Of a stretch of DNA of 36,993 nt, positions 9,159-17,073 are shown piece by piece (positions within the stretch are counted from its first letter, which is position 1; the number at the start of each line of letters is the position of its first letter). The notes beneath the pieces were generated by a model, which was given only the letters and a program-made list of their open reading frames with translations, was not told the DNA's origin and did no database searches. A program made the translations under genes and the position numbers. Origin of the DNA: an uncultured Bacteroidales bacterium. GTDB taxonomy: Bacteria; Bacteroidota; Bacteroidia; Bacteroidales; Muribaculaceae. The DNA lies in contig CAMWNG010000012.1 of assembly GCA_947175575.1 (NCBI GenBank), positions 1 to 36,993 of the forward strand, written 5' to 3'.

Positions 9159-9206
9159 GGTTAACGGTCTATACGGTTAACGGTCTATACGGTTAACGGT
9201 CTATAC
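9159..9206. repeat. Three perfect 16-bp tandem repeats
   Basis: The unit GGTTAACGGTCTATAC occurs three times head to tail at 9159-9174, 9175-9190 and 9191-9206 without a mismatch. Each unit contains the palindrome GTTAAC. The array lies in the gap between the convergent ClC and surface-protein genes, so it is downstream of both. Its function is unknown; copy number could vary between strains. Confidence 0.9.
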
Positions 9207-9273
9207 ATCGAACCATCAAATGAACCTCTCTGCTGAGTTAGCGTAATAATTTCATAAAACATATCAGACAATA

Positions 9274-9302
9274 AAAAAAGTCCGGGGGAACCGGACTTTT
9301 TT
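9274..9302. terminator. Bidirectional intrinsic terminator
   Basis: A 12-bp stem (9274-9285 with 9291-9302) encloses a 5-nt loop. Its core is AGTCCGG/CCGGACT, and A and T runs at the two ends give a U tract on either strand. It sits between the convergent ClC gene and the 996-residue surface protein gene and should end both transcripts. Confidence 0.9.
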
Positions 9303-9322
9303 ATTGGGGGTTGCGGGTGATG

Positions 9323-12313
9323 TCAGAGGACTGCCACTTTGGCGGTGGTGTCGCCGGCTGTCACTACATAGACGCCTGCGGCGAGGGGGATGATTGTGGT
9401 GCCACGGGCTTCGCGGACAGCAACGGTGCGGCCGCTGAGGTCGGCAACGCTGACTGAAACGGGTTCGGCAGCAGTAACGACAATAGCACCGGAAGCGGTG
9501 GAGATGGTCACGCCGTCGGCAGAAGCGGCATCAACACCCTGAACTACCTTGACCTTAGCGGCGTTCGAAGCAGGAGATTCGCCACGGTTGAACATGGTGG
9601 TGACATGGTAGGTGTGGTCGCCGGCTTCAACATCTGTATCAGTTACGGATGTTTCGGGAATGAGGGTTTCGTTAACCATCTTGCCGTCGCGGTAGAGGTT
9701 GTAGCCCTTGATTTCAAGAGGATCGCCCTTGTCGGCGGGGATGAAGGTGAATTCATCGAGCATGAGCATAAGGCCGAGATCTACCTTGTAGTTGATGGCG
9801 AAGTATTTGGAGCCTTCAGGAATTTCCACGGAGTACTGTATCCATGTTCCGGATGTGAGTATAGGTTCGCCTACGATAGTGAAGTCTTCGATGTTCTTGC
9901 CTGTGGAAGAAACCATGAAGTTGAGCGATTCGCGGATGTAACCGTAGGGGTCGTAGGAGCGGGCCCAGAAAGTGACTTCCTGAGCCTCGCCGGTGAGTTC
10001 GGGTGAGATGGCCCAGTCGTTTGTGGCACCATCTTCGGAGCCGCACATAGCGAGGAATCGGTCGCCGGTGACGGGGAAGTATGGCATGTAGTGACCTACA
10101 GCATCAGCGATGGCACCGCCGACTGTCTGACCCTGGAAGGGGAAGCGGTCGTTGGGGTCGATGACGAGTGTGGGAAGGTCGTCGACATCGACGAAGGTCC
10201 AGTCGCCGTAAACATTTACAGCATTTGGCTCGCCGTTCTCGAAGGATTCGGTGATTCGTACGGGGATAATCTCGAGCGAAGGTTCGTTCCAGTGAAGATC
10301 AACGGTCGAGTTGAGACCGGCCTGCGCGGTGAGACCTTCGACAGCGGGATAGTTGGGAAGTGTATGAATGACGGAAACTTCGGGCGAGATGTTATCGGAG
10401 AGGTCTTCGTCAGCGTCATAATAGACACGCATGGACACCTTGACATCCTGACCGCAAACGTGTGAGAACACGTGGCGGAAAGACACGACGCGGGCCTTGC
10501 CAGGCATAACGGGATCAAGGGGCTGGGTAGCCACTTCCACGCCATCGACCAGAAGAGCCACGGTGGCGCCTTCGGCTTCGAAGTTACCGAGATTCTCGAT
10601 GCGGGCGCGCACCTCGAAGGATTCGTCTACACCGACTTTCTCAGGAGCATAGGGTGTGCGTGCGGTGAGGTTATGGTCGCGCTGATTGAGAACGGTGAGA
10701 CCGTCGAGAAGCACAAAGGGTACGTTAATTACAGTACCTTTGATCTTGAAGGCTGTAGGCTGCCCCTTGAAGCGCGAGAGGTCGACGGTCACGAGCTGCC
10801 AGCCGGTGAGGTCGGGGTATTTACTCATGTCGTAGGAGAACACTTCGTTGTAGCCGTATCCACGGTCGGCATAGAGGGTGATGACGTTTGCATCGGAACC
10901 TTCTGCCATTTCAGGGAAGTATGTGTAGAACTTGAGCACGGGATTCTCCACGGCTGAAAGGTCGTATTTGCCGAAACCGACAGACGCGTTGTAGCCGGTG
11001 TACATGCTCGAGATGGCGAGACAGCCGTTGGTGTCGTCGGCATCGCCGTCCTGGACTCCGGAATACATGTAGAGGAGGGAATTGTCGAACACATAGAAGT
11101 CGGCGGGCTTGTTGGGGTCGGTCTCGTAACGGATGTTGGTGGAAACGACGCCGTTATTGAACGATTCGCGGAATGAATCATACATTTTACCGACAATCAT
11201 CACCGGAGAGGCCGAAACAGCCGAAGCGTACGAACTCTTTGCAGTGACGAGAACCACGAGGTAGTCCTGCTTGTCGGGATCGACGGCCTGGAAGGTGTAA
11301 GGAGATGTAGCGCCTGTCTCAACAAGCCATTCACCGTTGGCATAGAGCTGGTAGTCGATGAATTCGGGAGGCATCGGCACACCGCGCACGTCGACAGTGA
11401 CGGGATCCCAAGAGACTGTAACCTCGCCGGTGTGTTCTTTCTCGACCACCTTGAGGTTGCCGGGCTGCGCCGGGGTGTTCACACCGATGAAAGCCACATC
11501 GCTCTCGGCGGTGAGACCTTCCTGTCCGGAATTATCGTAAGCTGTGATCTTCCACTGGTAGTTACCCGAACCGTAGGGACAGTTATCCTCAAGCAGGAGA
11601 CGCTCGCCGGGACGCGGATTCTCGAAATCTTTCACCCATACGCCCGAACGGGTGACGGTGATTTTGCTGAGACCGAGCAGACGGTCACCGCCGACTGTGG
11701 AGAGCGGAGCGTTGAACGACAGATTCACATGTGTGTCGCCGTATGTCTTCGGCATGTCAAGGACGATATTGGTCGCCTTATCGGGCATGGATGCCTCGCG
11801 GATGATAAAGTCATCGAATGATATACCGCTGGTGTTGGTACCCGTAGCGCGGAAAGCGAAGTAAATGGGTTGTGTACCAAAGGGGTGAATCACGTGGCGG
11901 ATGCCGGGCGAGAAGTAATCGGTAACCACAAACTCGGGAGCGACGATTCTGGTCATCTCGTCGAAGTTGGGAGTGTTGCCCATACGGACTTCGAGGCTCG
12001 AAAGGTCCTCGCTGCCCCACATCCGGCTTGCTTTATATTCAATGAGGTAAGTGCGGGTACGGTCAAGAGTGAAACCCGGAGAAATGAGTACGTCATCGAG
12101 TGTGAAAGTCTTGCCGAATTCGGAAATTTCGACACTGTTGAACCACATTTTCCAAGTGTAACCGTCTTTGTTATTGTCGACGACCTGCCATCCGTCGGGC
12201 ATGGTATCGGAATTGAAATCCTGGGTGTAGGGCGCCTTGTAAGAGAGGGCCGCCCCGGCGTCAACTCCACTGCCGACAGCACCAAGAAGCGCCAAAAGTA
12301 GTAGCTTTTTCAT
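9323..12313 (-). CDS. Large secreted multidomain surface protein, T9SS substrate
   Basis: This 996-residue protein has a signal peptide (about 1-21). By sequence pattern it then shows a choice-of-anchor J-like jelly roll (27-173, with FNSDTMPDGW), two fibronectin III-like modules (178-277 and 282-375) and a second jelly roll (376-543). A CARDB-like domain (545-650), a third jelly roll resembling the cleaved-adhesin domain of gingipains (687-858, FENGEPNAVN to DEFTF) and another fibronectin III-like module (860-924) follow. The last 65 residues (VSVADLSGRTV...AAGVYVV...KVAVL) match a type A T9SS sorting domain. There is no catalytic motif that I recognise. A role in adhesion or glycan binding is inferred. 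It has its own promoter and terminator. Confidence 0.88.
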   Translation of the reverse strand: MKKLLLLALLGAVGSGVDAGAALSYKAPYTQDFNSDTMPDGWQVVDNNKDGYTWKMWFNSVEISEFGKTFTLDDVLISPGFTLDRTRTYLIEYKASRMWGSEDLSSLEVRMGNTPNFDEMTRIVAPEFVVTDYFSPGIRHVIHPFGTQPIYFAFRATGTNTSGISFDDFIIREASMPDKATNIVLDMPKTYGDTHVNLSFNAPLSTVGGDRLLGLSKITVTRSGVWVKDFENPRPGERLLLEDNCPYGSGNYQWKITAYDNSGQEGLTAESDVAFIGVNTPAQPGNLKVVEKEHTGEVTVSWDPVTVDVRGVPMPPEFIDYQLYANGEWLVETGATSPYTFQAVDPDKQDYLVVLVTAKSSYASAVSASPVMIVGKMYDSFRESFNNGVVSTNIRYETDPNKPADFYVFDNSLLYMYSGVQDGDADDTNGCLAISSMYTGYNASVGFGKYDLSAVENPVLKFYTYFPEMAEGSDANVITLYADRGYGYNEVFSYDMSKYPDLTGWQLVTVDLSRFKGQPTAFKIKGTVINVPFVLLDGLTVLNQRDHNLTARTPYAPEKVGVDESFEVRARIENLGNFEAEGATVALLVDGVEVATQPLDPVMPGKARVVSFRHVFSHVCGQDVKVSMRVYYDADEDLSDNISPEVSVIHTLPNYPAVEGLTAQAGLNSTVDLHWNEPSLEIIPVRITESFENGEPNAVNVYGDWTFVDVDDLPTLVIDPNDRFPFQGQTVGGAIADAVGHYMPYFPVTGDRFLAMCGSEDGATNDWAISPELTGEAQEVTFWARSYDPYGYIRESLNFMVSSTGKNIEDFTIVGEPILTSGTWIQYSVEIPEGSKYFAINYKVDLGLMLMLDEFTFIPADKGDPLEIKGYNLYRDGKMVNETLIPETSVTDTDVEAGDHTYHVTTMFNRGESPASNAAKVKVVQGVDAASADGVTISTASGAIVVTAAEPVSVSVADLSGRTVAVREARGTTIIPLAAGVYVVTAGDTTAKVAVL

Positions 12314-12357
12314 AATTTACAACAGTTGTAAGTAGAGATAACATTGATTTTAAGTTA

Positions 12358-12387
12358 CAAAATTACACAAAAAAGCTTAAACAGCAA
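12358..12387 (-). promoter_or_regulatory. Promoter of the surface protein gene
   Basis: On the minus strand TAATTTTG (12365 down to 12358) is a full match to the -7 consensus TAnnTTTG. TTG at 12387-12385 lies exactly 19 bp upstream as a -33 element. Transcription would start near 12350, giving a leader of about 35-40 nt before the ATG at 12313. Confidence 0.6.
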
Positions 12388-12443
12388 GCATTTTTCCGCC
12401 ACATAATTCACCCGCGAGGGTTAAAAAGTTTTAATCACAGCAA

Positions 12444-12486
12444 TAAGGCAGGGCATACACCACCACGGGATGTATGCCCTGCCTTA
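12444..12486 (-). terminator. 16-bp hairpin, possible amylase transcript end
   Basis: The arms 12444-12459 and 12471-12486 pair perfectly over 16 bp around an 11-nt loop; the core is GGCAGGGCATACA/TGTATGCCCTGCC. It lies downstream of the amylase stop on the minus strand, directly after the 25-bp palindrome. No clean U tract follows on the minus strand, so it may act by structure or protect the 3' end rather than be a textbook terminator. Confidence 0.5.
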
Positions 12487-12539
12487 GCCCCGGTTCCCCA
12501 ATATTTGTTAGCGGTAACAAATATTGGGGAACCGGGGCT
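12486..12539. repeat. 25-bp perfect palindrome with 4-nt loop
   Basis: The arm 12486-12510 (AGCCCCGGTTCCCC... to TTTGTTA) pairs perfectly over 25 bp with 12515-12539, with loop GCGG at 12511-12514. The right arm plus three bases (12515-12542) is the 28-nt repeat also found at 185-212. It lies 24 bp downstream of the amylase stop. It could be an extragenic palindromic repeat or a strong 3' hairpin. Confidence 0.85.
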
Positions 12540-12562
12540 TAAGATTTTTCTATTTCAGGCGG

Positions 12563-13933
12563 TTATTTCACGAAGATGAAATACTGGCCGGGGGCGAGGG
12601 TGCGGGGGGGTTCGGTGGCTCCGGTGAAAATGTCGGCTGCGCCATCAAGTTTCGGAGCTTTTTTGAAGGGCTTGACATCGGCGGCGCCGAGATTTGCCAC
12701 AACTGTCACATCGCCACGACGGAAGGCGATCACGTCGGGAGAGGCTGTGGGAATGCGCTCGACGGCGGCACCGTCCTTACCCATGCGGAGCTCGGGGCGG
12801 GTGTGGCGCAGATTGTTGAGTGTGCGGTAGAATTCTGTGACAGCGGGCGCGGAGGCGTAATCGGGAGCTGTGTCCTTGTCGAAGAATTCGAATGCACGGT
12901 TCAAACCAACTTCCTGACCGGTGTAGATGAGAGGCATGCCGGGGAGGGTGTACATCAGCACGGCGAAAGCACCCTGAAGATTACCGAGGCGGTCGAATTC
13001 GGTGCCTTCCCATGAGTTGAGGTCATGATTGGTGATCATGTTCATCAGGTAGGAGTCGCCGGGATAAATGGCGGCTTCCTCGGCCAGGCGGGTGAAGATG
13101 GCATCGGCGTGTGTCTCGGGGAAGGTGCGCACCGCGCCGTCCTGACCGGCGAATGTGTACTGGCCGGATGTGGCGGCGATGGCGCTGAAGAGGTCTTTCA
13201 TGGGCCAGTTATAGTCCATGTCGAAAGCATGCTCCATGAGGTCGGGATTCGGAGCCTCGGCGAGCATGAAGATTCCGGGTTTTACGGCCTCGAGGGCGGG
13301 ACGGGCCTCGTTCCAGAAATCGGTGGGCACTTCGGCGGCCACATCGCAACGGAAGCCGTCGATATCGGCCTCGCGGAGCCAGAATGACATGGCATCGATC
13401 ATGGCCTTGCGCATTTCGGGCACAGAATAGTCGAATTTGTACACATCGGTCCAGTCATAGGGGCCGAACATCTCGCCCTGCTCGTTGCGGGCATACCATT
13501 CGGGATGATTCTTGACCCAGGCGTTGTCGCAGCCGGAATGGTTGGGGACCCAGTCGATGATTACCTTGAGGCCGAGTTCGTGCGCCTTGCGTACGAGGTC
13601 GCGGAGGTCATCGATAGAGCCGAATTCGGGATTGGTGCCTTTGTAGTCGCGCACGGCATAGTAGCTTCCGAGTTTTCCTTTGCGCTGATCCTCGGAAATG
13701 GGGTGTATGGGCATGAGCCAAACGATGTCGACTCCGAGGTCGCGCAGACGGGGAAGTTCGGCCTCGAAGGCTTTGAATGTGCCCGACGGAGTGGCCTGGC
13801 GTACGTTCGCCTCATAGATTACGGCGTTGCGGCTCCAGTCGGGGTGGTTAACCGTTGTGGGAGCGGGAGCGTCCTGCGCTTGGCCCACCCATGCGGTCAG
13901 GAGAGCGAAAGCGCTCATAAGCAGTTTTTTCAT
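12563..13933 (-). CDS. Secreted alpha-amylase family glycoside hydrolase (GH13)
   Basis: This 456-residue enzyme has a signal peptide ending near GQAQ (residue 20), so it is periplasmic or surface exposed. The GH13 barrel shows the four classic regions: DWVPNH at 127-132, GFRCD with the nucleophile D197, MLAEA with the acid/base E226, and TNHD with the transition-state residue D304. A short C-terminal beta domain follows, with no extra carbohydrate module and no T9SS tail. It is expected to cleave alpha-1,4-glucans such as starch, glycogen or maltodextrins. No SusC/D pair is nearby, so it does not form a recognisable utilisation locus here. The U32 gene ends 35 nt upstream, and the intervening gap carries the motif shared with 36947-36967. 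Confidence 0.94.
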   Translation of the reverse strand: MKKLLMSAFALLTAWVGQAQDAPAPTTVNHPDWSRNAVIYEANVRQATPSGTFKAFEAELPRLRDLGVDIVWLMPIHPISEDQRKGKLGSYYAVRDYKGTNPEFGSIDDLRDLVRKAHELGLKVIIDWVPNHSGCDNAWVKNHPEWYARNEQGEMFGPYDWTDVYKFDYSVPEMRKAMIDAMSFWLREADIDGFRCDVAAEVPTDFWNEARPALEAVKPGIFMLAEAPNPDLMEHAFDMDYNWPMKDLFSAIAATSGQYTFAGQDGAVRTFPETHADAIFTRLAEEAAIYPGDSYLMNMITNHDLNSWEGTEFDRLGNLQGAFAVLMYTLPGMPLIYTGQEVGLNRAFEFFDKDTAPDYASAPAVTEFYRTLNNLRHTRPELRMGKDGAAVERIPTASPDVIAFRRGDVTVVANLGAADVKPFKKAPKLDGAADIFTGATEPPRTLAPGQYFIFVK

Positions 13934-13953
13934 GATGATGTGTTTAAGTAGGT

Positions 13954-13975
13954 ATATCAGCTAATTTTTTAAGAG
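13954..13975 (-). promoter_or_regulatory. Conserved intergenic motif before the amylase gene
   Basis: Read on the minus strand this is CTCTTAAAAAA followed by TTAGCTGATAT. It is identical to 36947-36967 apart from one additional A. It overlaps the last codons of the U32 gene and lies 20 nt before the amylase ATG. A match of this length between two gaps is unlikely by chance. Its role is unknown; a promoter, operator or leader element are possible. Confidence 0.5.
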
Positions 13976-15222
13976 TCGCTTATGTCGGTTGGAGCCCAGC
14001 GGTAGAGTCTGTCGGAGGGGCGGATTTTTGAGGGGACAGGAATCGAGAAGGCATCGCCTTTGACCGCCTTGGGCACACTGGTGCAATTGACCTGAATGTC
14101 TGTGACGGTGATGGTCAATGCTCCGGTCGTGGGGCCGGTAATGACGACTTCGTCGCCAACGCAAAGCTCGCCTGCCTCCATCACGAATTCCCCTACTCCG
14201 AGTTTCGAAAAATATTTGACACCTTTCGCCAGATAATGCTTGACGCGCGTGGCCGAAGAACCGTATTTGTGACTCCACTCGCCAAGCCGCTGACCCATGT
14301 AGTATCCGTCCCAGAATCCGCGGTTGAAGATTTTTGCGAGCCGTTCATCCCATCCGGCGATTTTCGCGTCGTCGTATGTCCCGTCGCAGATGGCCTGAAT
14401 GGCCTCGGAATAGCACCTCACCGCCGTGGCCACATATTCGGGGCCGCGGGCGCGTCCCTCGATTTTGAACACACTCACTCCGGCATCTATCATCTTGTTA
14501 AGGAAATGGATGGTCTTGAGGTCTTTCGGCGACATTATATATTTATTGTCGACATTGAGGCGGTCGCCGGTCTCCAGATCTGTGACTTCATAGCCTCTGC
14601 GACAGATCTGGGTGCACGCCCCGCGATTGGCGCTGGAGTTCATCTGGTGCAGGCTGAGGTAGCACTTGCCCGACACAGCCATGCACAGCGCCCCGTGACA
14701 GAACATCTCTATGCGGACAGGACGCCCTGCGGGTCCGGTGATGTTGCGGCGAATGATCTCGGAATGAATATGAGCGACCTGCTCCATGGAGAGCTCGCGG
14801 GCGAGAACGACCACGTCGGCCCACCGGGCATAGAAGCGGACGGCCTCGATGTTGGAAATGTTGCACTGGGTGGATATATGCACCTCCACACCGGTCGCGC
14901 GGCAGTATTCGATGACGGCTATGTCCGAGGCAATGATGGCGGACACTCCGGCATCGGCGGCGGCATCCACTATGGAGTGCATGAGCGGGATGTCGGCGTC
15001 ATACATTATGGTATTGACGGTAAGATATGTGCGGACATCGGCTGCGCGGCACAGGCGCACGATATGGCGGAGGTCGTCAAGCGTGAAATTGGCGCTCGAA
15101 CGCGAGCGCATGTTGAGACCCTCGACGCCGAAGTAGACAGCGTCGGTGCCTGCCTTGATCGCTGCGGCGAGCGATTCGTAGCTCCCGACGGGAGCCATTA
15201 TTTCAAAATCCTTGCGATTCAT
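13969..15222 (-). CDS. U32 family protein, likely tRNA hydroxylation enzyme (TrhP/RlhA-like)
   Basis: This 417-residue protein begins with the U32 barrel signature (IMAPVGSYESLAAAIKAGTDAVYFG). It carries the motif IEMFCHGALC at 171-180 and a set of cysteines (C175, C180, C187, C203, C207) that in the family includes iron-sulfur ligands. Although often labelled a peptidase or collagenase, studied short members of this family hydroxylate tRNA wobble uridine (TrhP) or 23S rRNA cytidine (RlhA) in a prephenate-dependent way. The length of just over 400 residues, with a C-terminal beta domain (about 335-417), fits the TrhP type better than longer relatives. There is no signal peptide, so it is cytoplasmic. 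The amylase gene follows on the same strand after 35 nt and may be partly cotranscribed. Confidence 0.88.
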   Translation of the reverse strand: MNRKDFEIMAPVGSYESLAAAIKAGTDAVYFGVEGLNMRSRSSANFTLDDLRHIVRLCRAADVRTYLTVNTIMYDADIPLMHSIVDAAADAGVSAIIASDIAVIEYCRATGVEVHISTQCNISNIEAVRFYARWADVVVLARELSMEQVAHIHSEIIRRNITGPAGRPVRIEMFCHGALCMAVSGKCYLSLHQMNSSANRGACTQICRRGYEVTDLETGDRLNVDNKYIMSPKDLKTIHFLNKMIDAGVSVFKIEGRARGPEYVATAVRCYSEAIQAICDGTYDDAKIAGWDERLAKIFNRGFWDGYYMGQRLGEWSHKYGSSATRVKHYLAKGVKYFSKLGVGEFVMEAGELCVGDEVVITGPTTGALTITVTDIQVNCTSVPKAVKGDAFSIPVPSKIRPSDRLYRWAPTDISDS

Positions 15223-15281
15223 CGGTCATGAGTATAAACACCAAAATCCCGACAACGACAAGCGCTTCCGGGACAGGCGGT

Positions 15282-15300
15282 ATGAAAACCCGTAACGGGT
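15282..15300 (-). terminator. Weak terminator after secG
   Basis: On the minus strand ACCCG-TTA-CGGGT forms a short 5-bp stem followed by TTT, starting 7 nt after the secG stop. It may end the acyltransferase-to-secG transcript before the U32 gene. The stem is short, so confidence is limited. Confidence 0.4.
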
Positions 15301-15306
15301 CTTGAA

Positions 15307-15669
15307 TCAGTCGGCTGCGGGGGCTTCTACCGGAGCTGCTTCGACAGCGGGAGCGGCAGGAGCTGCATCAGGAGTAGCGAAGTCGTTTCCGGCAGGAAGC
15401 GCGGGAGCGGCGGGAGCCACGGTGCGGATCTGGGCGCCTTCGCTGGCCTTGGGAAGAGTGTAGGCCGATGCAACGGAGAACACCAGAATGAGAGCCGCAA
15501 GAGTCCAGGTGGTCTTCTCAAGGAAGTCGTTGGTCTGACGCACACCCATCACTGAAGATGCGTTACCGAACTGCGACGAGAGGCCGCCGCCTTTTGATTT
15601 CTGAATGAGGACAATGCCAATCAGGAGGATCGACACGATAACTGTAAGAACGATAAATACGATATACAT
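15307..15669 (-). CDS. secG: Preprotein translocase subunit SecG
   Basis: SecG is the small helper subunit of the SecYEG channel that exports unfolded proteins across the inner membrane. This 120-residue protein has two membrane helices (about 3-22 and 52-70) joined by the conserved loop QKSKGGGLSSQFG. A tail of about 45 residues rich in Ala and Pro follows, common in Bacteroidetes homologs. It is the last gene of the acyltransferase/sigma-54 activator/lptE/TPR set. The 89-nt gap before it holds two small hairpins (stems near 15680-15699 and 15734-15750), so separate control is possible. I saw no consensus promoter there. Confidence 0.95.
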   Translation of the reverse strand: MYIVFIVLTVIVSILLIGIVLIQKSKGGGLSSQFGNASSVMGVRQTNDFLEKTTWTLAALILVFSVASAYTLPKASEGAQIRTVAPAAPALPAGNDFATPDAAPAAPAVEAAPVEAPAAD

Positions 15670-15758
15670 ATTTTTCTTTGTGATTTCGCGGGTTCTTCAA
15701 ACCCGACGGAGATTAATTTTAACAGGCAAAATCCGGCTCAATGAGAGCCGAGAGGATA

Positions 15759-16541
15759 TCAGTGCGCTCCCGGAGCGTGACGCTGATTTATAATCAGCTT
15801 CTCCAAAAAACGCAATTGGTCTGCAAAGTAACGACTTTTTTCCGGATAATTCAAATTTAAATTGCTAATAATTTCATAAGCGCGTTCAAATCGGCCCTGT
15901 TTTATGAAAATTTTGGCCAAACTCTCGCTCAGGAGACCTCCGGGGGCGGGGGCAGCGGCCGTCGGGGACGACGCCTGATGCCGCAGACGAACCGGACGGT
16001 CGGGCGGATCGACAGGCGGTTCGGAAGCGGAGGCAGGCCGGGCGGCAAGGAAGGCGTCAATCCTGGCATCTCGACTATCACGGGATGATGCGGTGGCCTC
16101 TCCGACAGGAGCCGGGCGCTCGTTGCGAGCGAGCTGTTCGGCGTAGTCGGGCACCGGATTGAAGATCATGCGTTCAAGCAGGGCGTCCTCCTGCGGAGTA
16201 CGGTGTCCGTAGGTGCGGAGGAATGTGTCGATCGCGCTGTCTGTAGAAGGCCGGCTCAGACCCGGTTCCGGCGGATAAAAGCCGGCGAAAGCTTCGGTAG
16301 ACGGGTCTATATTCCGGACGATATCGCCCGGATCGCCTCCTCCAAGGGCCACGCGGGCACGGAATGCCTCGGACTCTTCGGGGGTGAGGGACTGTGGCGC
16401 AAAGCGCAACAGCAGGACGGGAGCCACCACGGAAGCGGGCCAGTTGCGGGCGGCGCGCCGGAGTGTCTGAATGTCATCGGGCGACAAGACCGGGTCGAGG
16501 CCGTTACATTTATCAATAATGTGTCTCAGTGCGTCAACCAT
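15759..16541 (-). CDS. TPR-like protein of the lptE-secG cluster
   Basis: This 260-residue protein has no signal peptide or membrane helix and is not assignable to a characterised family. The N-terminal half is helical with a conserved-looking start ([19 protein letters not shown]). The middle (about 80-200) is rich in Pro, Arg and Ala and looks disordered. The C-terminal segment (about 205-255, [18 protein letters not shown] to LRFLEKLI) resembles a single tetratricopeptide-type helical hairpin. Genes of this kind are regularly placed between lptE and secG in Bacteroidales, suggesting an envelope-related scaffold role, but the function is unknown. It lies 4 nt after lptE and is surely cotranscribed with it. 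Confidence 0.85.
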   Translation of the reverse strand: MVDALRHIIDKCNGLDPVLSPDDIQTLRRAARNWPASVVAPVLLLRFAPQSLTPEESEAFRARVALGGGDPGDIVRNIDPSTEAFAGFYPPEPGLSRPSTDSAIDTFLRTYGHRTPQEDALLERMIFNPVPDYAEQLARNERPAPVGEATASSRDSRDARIDAFLAARPASASEPPVDPPDRPVRLRHQASSPTAAAPAPGGLLSESLAKIFIKQGRFERAYEIISNLNLNYPEKSRYFADQLRFLEKLIINQRHAPGAH

Positions 16542-16545
16542 CTTG

Positions 16546-17073
16546 TTACCAGTTACCTAAAGTGGCGTTAAAAATAAGGTCAACCAGCTCCTTGCATATC
16601 TGTTGACAGAGGTCGTCCTGAACATCATTGAGCATCAGGGACGCATCGAAGTCGCGGTAGGCGGAGAATGTCTGATCGATGTCGTTAGCCTCGTTGCGGT
16701 TGTCAATATATTTCACCCTTACACCTATCGTGAGGCGAGTCTGCGACGCATAAGCGTTCTCGGTGACGGCCTGCGGGGTGAGGTTATATGTGGTTATCTC
16801 GCCCTCGATCTGAAGGTCGGAAGCACCATCTGTTGTCTGCAGTCGCGTATTGCGGGAAATATAGTCAAGGAGCTCGTTCTCGAAAGTCTGTTGCAGCGGA
16901 GGGTACACCAGCGCGGCGCGAATGGGAAATTCGCTGACATGCACCGTCTTATAGACATTGTAATCGAGCGCGGCGCCGTTGAGCTTATATGACGGTATAC
17001 ACCCGGAGAGGACGACCGTCATGGCCGCCACGACCGTGAATGCCAACCGTCGTAAGAGTTTATTCGAGATCAT
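16546..17073 (-). CDS. lptE: LPS assembly lipoprotein LptE
   Basis: LptE plugs the outer-membrane LptD barrel that delivers lipopolysaccharide to the cell surface. This 175-residue protein has a lipoprotein signal peptide with lipobox LSGC and acylated C25, then the family pattern [19 protein letters not shown] and [24 protein letters not shown]. Length is normal. Its first 14 bases overlap the end of the sigma-54 activator gene, which points to translational coupling. The partner lptD is not in the window. Confidence 0.9.
   Translation of the reverse strand: MISNKLLRRLAFTVVAAMTVVLSGCIPSYKLNGAALDYNVYKTVHVSEFPIRAALVYPPLQQTFENELLDYISRNTRLQTTDGASDLQIEGEITTYNLTPQAVTENAYASQTRLTIGVRVKYIDNRNEANDIDQTFSAYRDFDASLMLNDVQDDLCQQICKELVDLIFNATLGNW

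Noticed and set aside
9159-9206. Possible CRISPR array
   Set aside because: The repeats are directly adjacent with no spacers and only 16 bp long, and no cas genes are near. It is a simple tandem repeat.
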